Below, in pieces: positions 36,616 to 44,779 of a stretch of DNA of 64,000 nucleotides (the first letter of the stretch is position 1; every line of letters starts with the position of its first letter). The DNA lies in assembly GCA_002401965.1 (NCBI GenBank), contig NVUR01000019.1, positions 1-64,000 of the forward strand. Direction: 5' to 3'. The translations under genes and the position numbers were made by a program. This DNA comes from Alphaproteobacteria bacterium (GTDB lineage: Bacteria; Pseudomonadota; Alphaproteobacteria; Micavibrionales; Micavibrionaceae). Under the pieces are notes generated by a model. It searched no databases. It saw only the letters and a program-made list of their open reading frames with translations, and was not told the DNA's origin.

Positions 36616-37007
36616 TCTTTAAACACAAACAACCAAGAACCAGTATAATTCCACGCAAAAGAAACCAGCATCGCCAATATTTTAGCAGGATAAACACCGA
36701 TATATAGACTGGCCATATAAATACAGCACGTGCTAAGAGCTAAACCAATTAAACCTATGATAATGAATGCGGAAACTTGTCTAACAAGTTTATCACGCTT
36801 TAGATTCTTAAACGTCCAAAGCGCATTGAAAATAAAGCTGTTCACCAAGGCAATAAAAAAAGCACAAACATGCGCCACAACGAAATTTACGTCATAAATA
36901 TCATGCAAAATATAAAACACTGAAAAATCAATCAGCGTATTCACAATTCCTACGATTGTGAACTTGCTCAGGTTTTTATAATGACTTTTCAAAACATCTA
37001 ACATCAC
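36612..37007 (-). CDS. GtrA-family membrane protein
   Basis: A 131-residue protein with four membrane segments. GtrA marks are FTIVGIVNTLIDFSVFYILHD near residue 16, FIFNALWTFK near 58 and YTGSWLFVFKD at the end. GtrA-type proteins are thought to flip polyprenyl-phosphate-linked sugars. It faces the tandem pair tail to tail and is divergent from the GtrB-like glycosyltransferase, about 100 bases away. Confidence 0.88.
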   Translation of the reverse strand: MMLDVLKSHYKNLSKFTIVGIVNTLIDFSVFYILHDIYDVNFVVAHVCAFFIALVNSFIFNALWTFKNLKRDKLVRQVSAFIIIGLIGLALSTCCIYMASLYIGVYPAKILAMLVSFAWNYTGSWLFVFKD

Positions 37008-37108
37008 CGTGATTTTTATTCTATTTACATACCTATGGTCAATACTTTATCTTATGGCTTAGATGGCCTGAACCTATAAAAGCAGGTCGACATTCAAGAG
37101 AGTTATTC

Positions 37109-38059
37109 ATGACAAAAACAAAAGAATTAATATCTATCGTTATCCCTTGTTACAATGAAGAAGAGGTTGTCGATATATGCAACAAGGCTGTAACCGATGT
37201 TATTGACGACATGACCTATAATTTTGAAATTATTTATATCAATGACGGCAGCACAGATGCAACATTAGAATTACTCGAAAAAATACATGCAAAAGATAAA
37301 AGAGTCGTCATCATAAATCTTTCCCGCAACTTCGGTAAAGAAGCCGCCATGACCGCGGGAATCGATAATGCGAAGGGTGATGCTCTGATTCTTCTGGATG
37401 CGGATTTACAAGATCCACCGTCCCTTATCCCCGATATCATAAAGATGTGGAAAGACACGGGCGCCGATGTCGTTTATGGCCAAAGGATAGAGCGAAAAGG
37501 CGAAACATGGTTTAAAAAATTCACCGCCAATGGATTCTACAACATCATTAATTTTATCGCAGCTAATGTTGATATTCCGAAGAATACAGGGGATTTCCGT
37601 TTAATGAACAGACGCTCTATTGATGCGCTTGTACAGCTACGCGAAAAGCATCGCTTTATGAAGGGTCTGTTCGCGTGGATTGGTTTTAAACAAGTCGCCT
37701 TCGAATATAATCGCGAGCCGAGGGTTGCCGGCGAAACAAAATGGGGATATTGGAAGCTGTGGAATTTTGCAATGGAAGGCATAGCGGGATTCAGCACCAC
37801 TCCCTTAAGAATAGCCAGTTTCTGTGGTCTTATCATTTCAATCGCCTCTTTCCTGTTTGGCGCATTTATTATTTTCAAAACCATATTCTTCGGCATTGAT
37901 ATTGAGGGTTGGGCATCACTTTCCGTTATGATTTTATTCTTGAGCGGTATACAGCTCCTCAGCATCGGTATTTTAGGCGAATATATAGGCCGCATTTTCG
38001 GTGAAGCTAAAAAACGCCCTCTATATTTCATAGAGACGACATACAAATCAGATAAATAG
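37109..38059 (+). CDS. GtrB-like polyprenyl-phosphate glycosyltransferase (GT2)
   Basis: A 316-residue GT2 enzyme: N-terminal domain with SIVIPCYNEEEVV, INDGSTDATLE, metal motif LLDADLQDPP near residue 92 and GDFRLMNRR near 161, then two C-terminal membrane segments (about 231-252 and 265-290). This is the dolichol-phosphate-mannose-synthase/GtrB plan: it charges polyprenyl phosphate with a sugar on the cytoplasmic side. With GtrA and the two GT-C-like proteins it makes a plausible surface-glycosylation module. Confidence 0.9.
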   Translation: MTKTKELISIVIPCYNEEEVVDICNKAVTDVIDDMTYNFEIIYINDGSTDATLELLEKIHAKDKRVVIINLSRNFGKEAAMTAGIDNAKGDALILLDADLQDPPSLIPDIIKMWKDTGADVVYGQRIERKGETWFKKFTANGFYNIINFIAANVDIPKNTGDFRLMNRRSIDALVQLREKHRFMKGLFAWIGFKQVAFEYNREPRVAGETKWGYWKLWNFAMEGIAGFSTTPLRIASFCGLIISIASFLFGAFIIFKTIFFGIDIEGWASLSVMILFLSGIQLLSIGILGEYIGRIFGEAKKRPLYFIETTYKSDK

Positions 38060-38192
38060 GCATGTTTCACAAGAAAAAGCACCTAAAGCAACACAAGACT
38101 CTTTCCCTAAACTGGTTTAGACGCTATCATGTTCCCATCTATTCTGCGTTTTTACTATCTTGAACATACACAGCTCGGGGAGAGAGTATTCC

Positions 38193-39155
38193 ATGTCACA
38201 AAACAACAAAATCATGCCTGAAACCGGTAAAAAATACCGCCTGATAACACGCAGCGATATGGATGGTCTTGTCTGTGGTATATTACTCAAGGAACTTGGT
38301 GTCATTGATGATATCATGTTTGCACATCCGAAAGACATGCAAGATGGTCTTATTGATGTCGGCTCTGATGATATTACGACGAACCTGCCCTTTGTGGAGG
38401 GCGTTCATATTGCGTTCGATCACCATGCCAGCGAAGCAGAACGCGTTGAGGGCAACCCTGAAAACCATGTTATCGATATTAATGCACCATCCGCGGCACG
38501 TGTCGTTTATGATTATTTCGGCGGCGCAGAAGCATTTCCACGCGTTTCCAACGAAATGATGGTCGCCGTTGATAAGGCAGATTCTGCTGACTTTTCAAAG
38601 GAAGAAATTCTATCTTCTTCTGGTTGGGGGTTATTGAGCTTTATTATGGATGCGCGCACAGGTCTGGGGCGTTTCCGTGACTTTAACATCTCCAATTATC
38701 AATTAATGATGAAGCTGATTGACTTTTGTCGTGACCATAATGACATTAATGAAATCCTTGACCTGCCCGATGTTAAAGAACGCGTGGACACTTATTTTGA
38801 ACATCAGGTAAAATGTAGAGAGCAAATAGAGCGTTGCAGCTCCGTTCATAACAACCTCGTCATACTGGACTTACGCAAAGAAGAAACAATTTGGGCGGGC
38901 AACCGTTTCATTATATACGCCCTCTTCCCGCAATGTAATATTTCTATCCATGTCCTTTGGGGTAAGAACAAGCAAAACACCGTTTTTGCAACAGGCAAAT
39001 CCATCATGGATCGCTCCAGTAGAACCGACATTGGTACACTTATGCTTGAATATGGCGGTGGTGGACATCACGCAGCAGGCACATGTCAGGTCGCAAACTT
39101 GCAATCAGAAGAAGTCAAACAAGAGCTGATCTCCCGCATTAATGCAGATGGTTAG
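38193..39155 (+). CDS. DHH-family phosphoesterase
   Basis: A 320-residue protein from the ATG preceded by GGGGAGAGAG. The N-terminal DHH domain has the metal site TRSDMDGLVCG near residue 22, FDHHAS near 82, and a later acidic site AVDKADSADF. The C-terminal DHHA1-like end has GGGGHHAAGTC. The family includes oligoribonuclease/pAp phosphatases, exopolyphosphatases and c-di-AMP hydrolases; the substrate is not clear here. A 130-base gap before it contains no gene. Confidence 0.83.
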   Translation: MSQNNKIMPETGKKYRLITRSDMDGLVCGILLKELGVIDDIMFAHPKDMQDGLIDVGSDDITTNLPFVEGVHIAFDHHASEAERVEGNPENHVIDINAPSAARVVYDYFGGAEAFPRVSNEMMVAVDKADSADFSKEEILSSSGWGLLSFIMDARTGLGRFRDFNISNYQLMMKLIDFCRDHNDINEILDLPDVKERVDTYFEHQVKCREQIERCSSVHNNLVILDLRKEETIWAGNRFIIYALFPQCNISIHVLWGKNKQNTVFATGKSIMDRSSRTDIGTLMLEYGGGGHHAAGTCQVANLQSEEVKQELISRINADG

Positions 39156-39167
39156 TCATACGCGCAC

Positions 39168-40079
39168 ATGAATATCACCCCACCAGCATTTCAGGCTGGC
39201 GATACAGTCGGTGTTTTTGCGCCATCCAGTTGGGTGGAACGTGATGATATCGAAAAGTCGAAAGCCCTGCTCGAATCTCGTGGCTTTCAAGTCTTCGTCC
39301 ACCCGCAAACCTATGAGCGTGAGAATCAATCCGCAGGCAACCACCTGCAAAAATCACTCGCCTTTCAGGGATTGTGGCAACGCAAAGATATCAAAGCGAT
39401 ATGGGCGGCGGGCGGCGGCAATCGCTGCACGCACCTGCTCGAAACCATAAATTTCGCACGCCTCGATAAAACACCTAAAATACTGATTGGCTTTAGTGAT
39501 GTGACATCTTTATTAAACGCAATCACTGCCCACACGAATATCACAACATTCCATGGTCCTGTATTTAAGAACCTATACAAATATAAACAGCTCGACCATC
39601 TTATTGATCTTCTAGGCGGCGCACTGACCACTTACCCGATGACAAAAGATAATGTCTTACGCGAGGGCAAAGCCGAGGGTCGCCTCATCGGTGGTAATTT
39701 AAGCCTGTTTCAATATCTTCCCCAAACACTGCCCGATGATTTCTACAAAGACAGCATCCTGTTTCTGGAAGATTGCAACGAAGAGCTGAGCAGTATTGAT
39801 CGCATGCTCTTACATCTAAAGCGTCTCGGCGTATTGAATGAGATCAATGCGCTGGTTTTCGGGCAATTCACCGATATACTGGAAACAGGCACACCCTTCG
39901 GCTATACTTTAGATGATATTATACAAGAACACATAGGCGACGCGCAGTATCCGGTTCTGCATAATATGCCTTTTGGCCATGGCAAAGACATCTATACATT
40001 TCCAATCGGAACGCGTGCAAGCATAGATACACAAACAAATGAATTTACTTTATTAGACGCTGCAACGGCAAAACTCTAA
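39168..40079 (+). CDS. LD-carboxypeptidase (peptidase S66)
   Basis: A 303-residue serine peptidase of the S66/LdcA family, which removes the terminal D-alanine from recycled muropeptide tetrapeptides. Nucleophile S110 is in GFSDVTSL; the AAGGGNRC loop precedes it; the catalytic Glu is in LFLEDCNEE and the His in FGHGKD near residue 265. Cytoplasmic, no signal. It follows the DHH gene by 12 bases and may be co-transcribed. Confidence 0.9.
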   Translation: MNITPPAFQAGDTVGVFAPSSWVERDDIEKSKALLESRGFQVFVHPQTYERENQSAGNHLQKSLAFQGLWQRKDIKAIWAAGGGNRCTHLLETINFARLDKTPKILIGFSDVTSLLNAITAHTNITTFHGPVFKNLYKYKQLDHLIDLLGGALTTYPMTKDNVLREGKAEGRLIGGNLSLFQYLPQTLPDDFYKDSILFLEDCNEELSSIDRMLLHLKRLGVLNEINALVFGQFTDILETGTPFGYTLDDIIQEHIGDAQYPVLHNMPFGHGKDIYTFPIGTRASIDTQTNEFTLLDAATAKL

Positions 40080-40089
40080 CATTCCAATA

Positions 40090-40533
40090 TTATTTTTCCA
40101 ACGGCTTTTGATAGGTCTTCACGTCAAACGCATCATGCCCGCCCCAAAACTCAACATGAGACAATATTTTGCCATCAGGCGCAAAAACAACTTCACTCAC
40201 GCCGGAAAAGTCATACGTCTCGGACTCCTTCTTTCCCAAAAATTTTCGTTTTTCAACCTTATAAAAGAAGCTCCAATAAATATAAGCTGTCGCGCTGCGC
40301 CGCCCCCATGCAAAATCATGCACTCTGTAACGCCCAAAAGGGTATATTTCAAGTCGCCGCGCCAATATTTTTTGCGCGGCACCCATACCATTTACGGTAT
40401 GATATGGATCTTGAAACGAAAATAATGGCTCAGACATCGTTTCCAACAACGGAAGAGAGCGAATATTCATCTTTTCGATATATTCGACATAATCTTCTAA
40501 TGGTTTTTGTAAACTTAAATCAGGTTCGATCAT
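40090..40533 (-). CDS. NTF2-like/SnoaL-like domain protein
   Basis: A 147-residue protein from the inner ATG (MIEPDLSLQK); the longer frame lacks a ribosome-binding site. Pattern: two N-terminal helices (DYVEYIEKMN, SLPLLETM), then DPYHTVNGMGAAQKIL, and a curved beta sheet ending in HVEFWGG. This is the NTF2-like fold, used by binding or small-molecule enzyme proteins; no specific function. Stop is ten bases from the convergent LD-carboxypeptidase. Confidence 0.65.
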   Translation of the reverse strand: MIEPDLSLQKPLEDYVEYIEKMNIRSLPLLETMSEPLFSFQDPYHTVNGMGAAQKILARRLEIYPFGRYRVHDFAWGRRSATAYIYWSFFYKVEKRKFLGKKESETYDFSGVSEVVFAPDGKILSHVEFWGGHDAFDVKTYQKPLEK

Positions 40534-40666
40534 ATAACGTCCGTTTATTGCCAAATAACAACAAAGAATCACTTAAAGGAATCCTAACTTTAGCGACCTA
40601 AGCACGGCATTAAAACAGTAATTCGTTAAAAATATGTAAAATATTGATAAAATCCAATTAATTTAG

Positions 40667-40695
40667 TTGAAAAAAGTGCATTTTTTTGATACTAT
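40667..40695 (+). promoter_or_regulatory. Sigma-70-like promoter of carD
   Basis: TTGAAA (40667-40672), exactly 17 bases, TACTAT (40690-40695) in an AT-rich 300-base intergenic region. Transcription would start near 40702, leaving a leader of about 130 bases before carD. Confidence 0.65.
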
Positions 40696-40736
40696 ACCAA
40701 TTATGTTGAGTTGATAGATACCGCCGAGAGGCACTG

Positions 40737-40774
40737 TGAGAAACACTTACCTATAGTAAGGCAGTTGTTTCTCA
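40737..40774 (+). promoter_or_regulatory. Structured hairpin in the carD 5' leader
   Basis: TGAGAAACA pairs perfectly with TGTTTCTCA (9 bp); directly inside, CTTAC pairs with GTAAG around a CTATA loop, with GCAGT bulged on the 3' side only. No T run follows, so it is not a terminator. It lies 57 bases upstream of the carD start, within the predicted leader. It could be a protein-binding or stability element. Confidence 0.6.
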
Positions 40775-40830
40775 AAGCTATTTGATATGAGATATATATA
40801 ATTATTAATTAAAGAAAAGGTGATAATAAA

Positions 40831-41391
40831 ATGGCACATAACGATAATTATGATTTTAAAGCAGGTGATGACGTTGTATATCCGGCACATGGTGTTGGAC
40901 ATGTTGAAGGTGTTGAAACACAAACAATTGCAGGTATGGAACTGGCACTATATGTCGTGAGTTTTGAAAAAGACCGTATGCGTCTGAAAATACCAGTTAC
41001 GAAAGCCGAAATTTCCGGTCTACGAAAGCTAAGCTCTAACGAGCGTTTAGACAGCGCAATGGAAACATTAAAGGGACGTTCACGTGTTCGTCGTACAATG
41101 TGGAGCCGCCGCGCACAGGAATACGCAACAAAGATTAATTCTGGCGACCCTGTTGCCATCGCAGAGGTACTTCGTGACCTGAAGCGCAGCAACGATGATA
41201 CAGAGCAATCCTACAGCGAACGTCAAATTTACCAATCCGCGCTTGAGCGTTTGGCACGTGAAGTTGCCGCAGTTGATGATATTACAGAAATCAAAGCGAC
41301 TGAAAAGTTGGAAGATATCATGGGCAAAATCAAGGCTGTCCCTGCGAATGAAGACAACGATAACAAAGATGATACACAAGCAGCCGCTTAG
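40831..41391 (+). CDS. carD: CarD-family transcription regulator
   Basis: A 186-residue CarD/CdnL-type protein. The N-terminal Tudor-like RNA-polymerase-interacting domain (residues about 8-70) has FKAGDDVVYPAHGVGHVEGVE; the C-terminal helical DNA-binding part follows (RRTMWSRRAQEY, DLKRSND, SERQIYQSALERLARE). CarD proteins stabilise open promoter complexes, especially at rRNA promoters. AAAGGTGA is a good ribosome site. The last 20 residues are acidic and probably disordered. Own promoter, structured leader and a following hairpin make it a single-gene unit. Confidence 0.93.
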   Translation: MAHNDNYDFKAGDDVVYPAHGVGHVEGVETQTIAGMELALYVVSFEKDRMRLKIPVTKAEISGLRKLSSNERLDSAMETLKGRSRVRRTMWSRRAQEYATKINSGDPVAIAEVLRDLKRSNDDTEQSYSERQIYQSALERLAREVAAVDDITEIKATEKLEDIMGKIKAVPANEDNDNKDDTQAAA

Positions 41392-41416
41392 AAACATCAT
41401 TTTATAAAATAATTCT

Positions 41417-41453
41417 ATCAAGCACATAAGGTTTTACTTCCTATGTGCTTGAT
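41417..41453 (+). terminator. Strong hairpin after carD
   Basis: A perfect 12-bp stem (ATCAAGCACATA with TATGTGCTTGAT) around a 13-base loop, followed only by TTTGT. Stem strength and place (26 bases after the carD stop) favour termination or 3' end protection, although the T tract is poor. Confidence 0.55.
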
Positions 41454-41477
41454 TTGTATGTACTATAAATACATCTT

Positions 41478-42347
41478 ATGGAAATTTTTCTATTCCCCCA
41501 CCCTATACATTTTACGAAGATTATTTTGACACAGATAAAAGAGTCAGACATTCGCTTTACCTCGCTTGGACATGCCCGCAATATATGGGCTGTTTCTGCT
41601 ATCCATGGGAATATAGATAGGCTCGTCACGTTACATGACACCCTGTTTCCGCATATTTCTGCGGGTGATCGCATTATCTATACGGGAAATTATACGGGCT
41701 ATGGCGAAAACTCCAACGATGTGATTAGTGAGCTACTCACCTTTCGTCGCGCCGTCCTCGCCAAACAAAGCATGATACCGACTGACTTAATCTATCTTCG
41801 CGGCGCGCAGGAAGAAATGTGGCAAAAGCTGCTGCAACTACAATTCTCGCCTGATCCTATGAATACGTTCTTGTGGATGCTTGGAAATGGTCTGGGTAAG
41901 ACGCTCTACGCTTATGGCTTATCCCCGCATGACGGTATTGAGGCCTGTAACCAAGGCATGGTCGGTATTTCACAATGGACAAACCGCGTCAGAGAAACTT
42001 TGACCAAAAACACAGGACACCGCACACTTTCGATGCAACTTGTGCGCGCCGCCTACAGCCCCGAAGACTCTGAATACCCGATGCTGTTCGTTAATGCAGG
42101 TATAGATACGCAAAAGCCCCTACAAGAACAAGGTGATAATTTCTGGTGGGGACATCGTAAGTTCAACCAAATCGACGCAGCCTACGCGCCTTTCCAAAAA
42201 GTAATCCGCGGTTATGATCCTGACCATAACGGCATTGATTTCAACTGCGTTAAGGCCACGATTGATGGCGGATGTGGCTTTGGTGGGTCGCTTGTGTGTG
42301 CAGGGTTCGGTCAAGACGGTAAAGTACTTGATACTTTGGAATGCTAA
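41478..42347 (+). CDS. PPP-type metallophosphatase fold with lost metal ligands
   Basis: A 289-residue protein laid out like bacterial serine/threonine or ApaH-like phosphatases, but each metal motif is changed. GDIHG is SAIHG (residues about 41-45), GDxxDRG is GNYTGYG (about 69-75), and GNHE is GAQEE (about 109-113). The surrounding hydrophobic pattern (ISAGDRIIYTGNY, TDLIYLRGAQEEM) is intact, so the fold is kept. It is likely a pseudophosphatase or binding protein. Closely follows the carD terminator. The C-terminal part has GIDFNCVKATIDGGCGFGG, comparable to the family's last motif. Confidence 0.72.
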   Translation: MEIFLFPHPIHFTKIILTQIKESDIRFTSLGHARNIWAVSAIHGNIDRLVTLHDTLFPHISAGDRIIYTGNYTGYGENSNDVISELLTFRRAVLAKQSMIPTDLIYLRGAQEEMWQKLLQLQFSPDPMNTFLWMLGNGLGKTLYAYGLSPHDGIEACNQGMVGISQWTNRVRETLTKNTGHRTLSMQLVRAAYSPEDSEYPMLFVNAGIDTQKPLQEQGDNFWWGHRKFNQIDAAYAPFQKVIRGYDPDHNGIDFNCVKATIDGGCGFGGSLVCAGFGQDGKVLDTLEC

Positions 42348-42359
42348 TGCACGCGCAAT

Positions 42360-43811
42360 CTAATTCGTTACAATTTTATAAAGCCTGTTCGCCACAATCT
42401 TATCATGCGGCTTCAAACCATTAAGAACGCGAAAGCGTTGTTCCTTATGATCTTTTTGCGCCATTCGCGATGCCACAGAGGCAACACTATCCCCTGCTTT
42501 GCTGGTTATCAGTTTGATACGATATGGTTTCAAGCGTGACTTATCACTCTTGCTCATCCGATTAAAACTATATGTTGATGCTTTCAAAGCCTTCATCTGC
42601 GGCGCAGAAAGATTAGAAGGCACAGCAATTTGAAAACGCGCAAATTGCTTGTCACTCCAACGAATAGCAATCAAACGAACATTCATCGCCTTCCCATTTA
42701 ACGATCCTTTAATCGAAGCCGTCGCCGCAGCCATGCCATTAATGGTGATATTTTGAGCAGACGAGACAGCCTGATCCTTCATCCATGTATGCTTGATAAA
42801 GCTGGCTGGCGTAGCGTGCTCCTTATTATTCGCAAAATCAAAAATAATCGTCGCACCATTTTTCGCCGATGCCATAATATGCGAAGGCTGGTTCTTCAGC
42901 TTATACCCCTCTGGCACAGAAAACTTAAAGCCCAACTCAGGGTGATAGAAACTATTCCCCCGCACAAAGCCCTGCGCCGCACTATCGCCATACGCCATCC
43001 CGTCCAACATCCGTAGATATGGCGCATGTTTTACAATACCCTGCTGTGCATATTGGCGCGCTTCACTGATTGTCTTGCTGACACGCTCCGCCGTTGCAGG
43101 GTGCGTAGAGAAATAATTCGTCGCATTAGAGCTGCTTTTATCATCGATCTTTGCCTGCAATGCTGTTTCAGCCTGTAGATTTGTCAAAAAAGCAGACATT
43201 CCCGTCGGCGTATAACCAGAGCGACTGAGATATCTGATACCAAGACTATCCGCTTGGCTCTCTTGCCCACGGGAATAAGAGCTTAAATACAGATTAGACC
43301 CAACACCCAAAGCCTCCGACACGCCCGCACTGCCCACCGCACTGGATAAAATCATCGCACCCAAAGACGTCACGACACTGCGTGAATAACGTTCCGCCGA
43401 ATGACGACCAGTGATATGCCCTGTCTCATGCGCCAAAACAGAGGCCATCTCCGCCTCACTATTGGCCAACGCCAACAACCCGCGTGTCATATAAATATAC
43501 CCCCCCGGCAACGCGAACGCATTCACAACAGGGCTATCCAGCAAGAAAAACTTATAATCGACTTCTGGTCTCTCCGTATATTGCACAACCTTCTTGCCGA
43601 CATTGCTCACATAGTTTTGCAGCTCTTTATCCTTATAAACACCGAATTGCTTCAGAATTTTCGCATGTTCCTGCGCGCCGACCTGCACCTCTTGTTGTGG
43701 TGACATCAGTGCGGTGAATTGATTATCACCAGTTGCGGGGTTCGTGCTACACCCCGTAACGGCTTGCATTGATAAAAAAACAATAAATATATAAAAGAAA
43801 CGCTTGCTCAT
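42360..43811 (-). CDS. M48-family zinc metalloprotease lipoprotein
   Basis: A 483-residue lipoprotein: signal peptide with lipobox ending VTGC (C21), then the M48 peptidase domain with LAHETGH (H128, E129, H132) and the third ligand in QESQADSLG (about residue 190). A mixed domain follows (about 270-425), and the last 50 residues look LysM-like (SKAGDSVASVASRMAQ). It resembles BepA/YfgC-type periplasmic proteases that act on outer-membrane protein assembly. Its start codon is only 27 bases from the start of the divergent nuclease-like gene, so the two promoters must lie inside each other's coding sequence or overlap. Confidence 0.88.
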   Translation of the reverse strand: MSKRFFYIFIVFLSMQAVTGCSTNPATGDNQFTALMSPQQEVQVGAQEHAKILKQFGVYKDKELQNYVSNVGKKVVQYTERPEVDYKFFLLDSPVVNAFALPGGYIYMTRGLLALANSEAEMASVLAHETGHITGRHSAERYSRSVVTSLGAMILSSAVGSAGVSEALGVGSNLYLSSYSRGQESQADSLGIRYLSRSGYTPTGMSAFLTNLQAETALQAKIDDKSSSNATNYFSTHPATAERVSKTISEARQYAQQGIVKHAPYLRMLDGMAYGDSAAQGFVRGNSFYHPELGFKFSVPEGYKLKNQPSHIMASAKNGATIIFDFANNKEHATPASFIKHTWMKDQAVSSAQNITINGMAAATASIKGSLNGKAMNVRLIAIRWSDKQFARFQIAVPSNLSAPQMKALKASTYSFNRMSKSDKSRLKPYRIKLITSKAGDSVASVASRMAQKDHKEQRFRVLNGLKPHDKIVANRLYKIVTN

Positions 43812-43838
43812 AAGGCCTCAAACAGTTTTGATAGTCAT

Positions 43839-44774
43839 ATGCGATGGATTTTAACAACATTTTCTGTTCTGACCAGCTTATTTTTTTGCAACACCCTGTT
43901 TGCACAAGAACAAGTCATGCCAAGCGGTGATTTTGAAGGCATGAGACGAACGGGGATATTCACGGTTACAGAGGTTGTGAACCCTCTGACAGTTAAATTG
44001 GACGATGGACGATTCGTGCATTTAGCTGGATTAAATTTTGCCGATCTTGATTTCTATGATCCTGGAGATTTATCCATCACCGCAATGCACATCCTTGATG
44101 ACTTCCTAAAAGATAAAAAGGTCGCGCTCTATCAAACAAAGGATTCTTCAAAAGGACGCAAAAACCGAATGGAGCATCATATAGGACACCTTGTTCGCAC
44201 CGATAATGATATCTGGGTGCAGGGCATGTTGCTCTCGCTTGGTGTGGCACGGGTACGCACCACGCCCTATAACCCCGACATGGCCAAACAAATGCTGTCC
44301 CATGAAAACACAGCGCGCGAAGCCAAAGCGGGTATGTGGACTATCGAAGAACACCACGTTCTATCCCCCAAAGAAGCTGAAAAACATATTGGCAGTTACC
44401 AAATTGTTGAAGGGGTTGTAAACACGGTTTCCATGCGTAAGAACAGGCTGTATCTGAATTTCGGTAAAAATTGGCGCGATGATTTTACAATTTCCATTTC
44501 CGCGTTCAACCTCAAGAAATTCACAAAGCAAAAGCTGAACCCGCAACAATGGAACGGCAAGCGTTTACGTGTACGTGGCTGGATTGAATCTTACAATGGT
44601 CCTTATATGGATATAGACCACCCTGAAAGATTTGAAGCCATATTCGAACAGAAAAGCAGTATGCAAACATCCACTTCAACCCCCGCGAAACCTGTATCAA
44701 AAAAGCAAAAACAGAAAAGTAAAAAACCACGTAAAAAAGACACCGGAAGCGCCCTTCCCGTGTTCAACGATTAA
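43839..44774 (+). CDS. Exported SNase-like (thermonuclease fold) protein
   Basis: A 311-residue protein with a signal peptide (residues 1-22, ending LFAQ) and a staphylococcal-nuclease-like domain (about 35-165). The opening GIFTVTEVVNPLTVKLDDGRFVHLAGL is typical; WVQGMLLSLGVARVR and HENTAREAKAGMW are later family marks. The catalytic arginines and calcium acids of true nuclease are not obvious (no IDTPE). A second OB-like stretch follows, and the tail is Lys-rich (KKQKQKSKKPRKK). Likely a periplasmic nucleic-acid or cell-wall-related protein; activity uncertain. Confidence 0.75.
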   Translation: MRWILTTFSVLTSLFFCNTLFAQEQVMPSGDFEGMRRTGIFTVTEVVNPLTVKLDDGRFVHLAGLNFADLDFYDPGDLSITAMHILDDFLKDKKVALYQTKDSSKGRKNRMEHHIGHLVRTDNDIWVQGMLLSLGVARVRTTPYNPDMAKQMLSHENTAREAKAGMWTIEEHHVLSPKEAEKHIGSYQIVEGVVNTVSMRKNRLYLNFGKNWRDDFTISISAFNLKKFTKQKLNPQQWNGKRLRVRGWIESYNGPYMDIDHPERFEAIFEQKSSMQTSTSTPAKPVSKKQKQKSKKPRKKDTGSALPVFND

Positions 44775-44779
44775 TCGCC

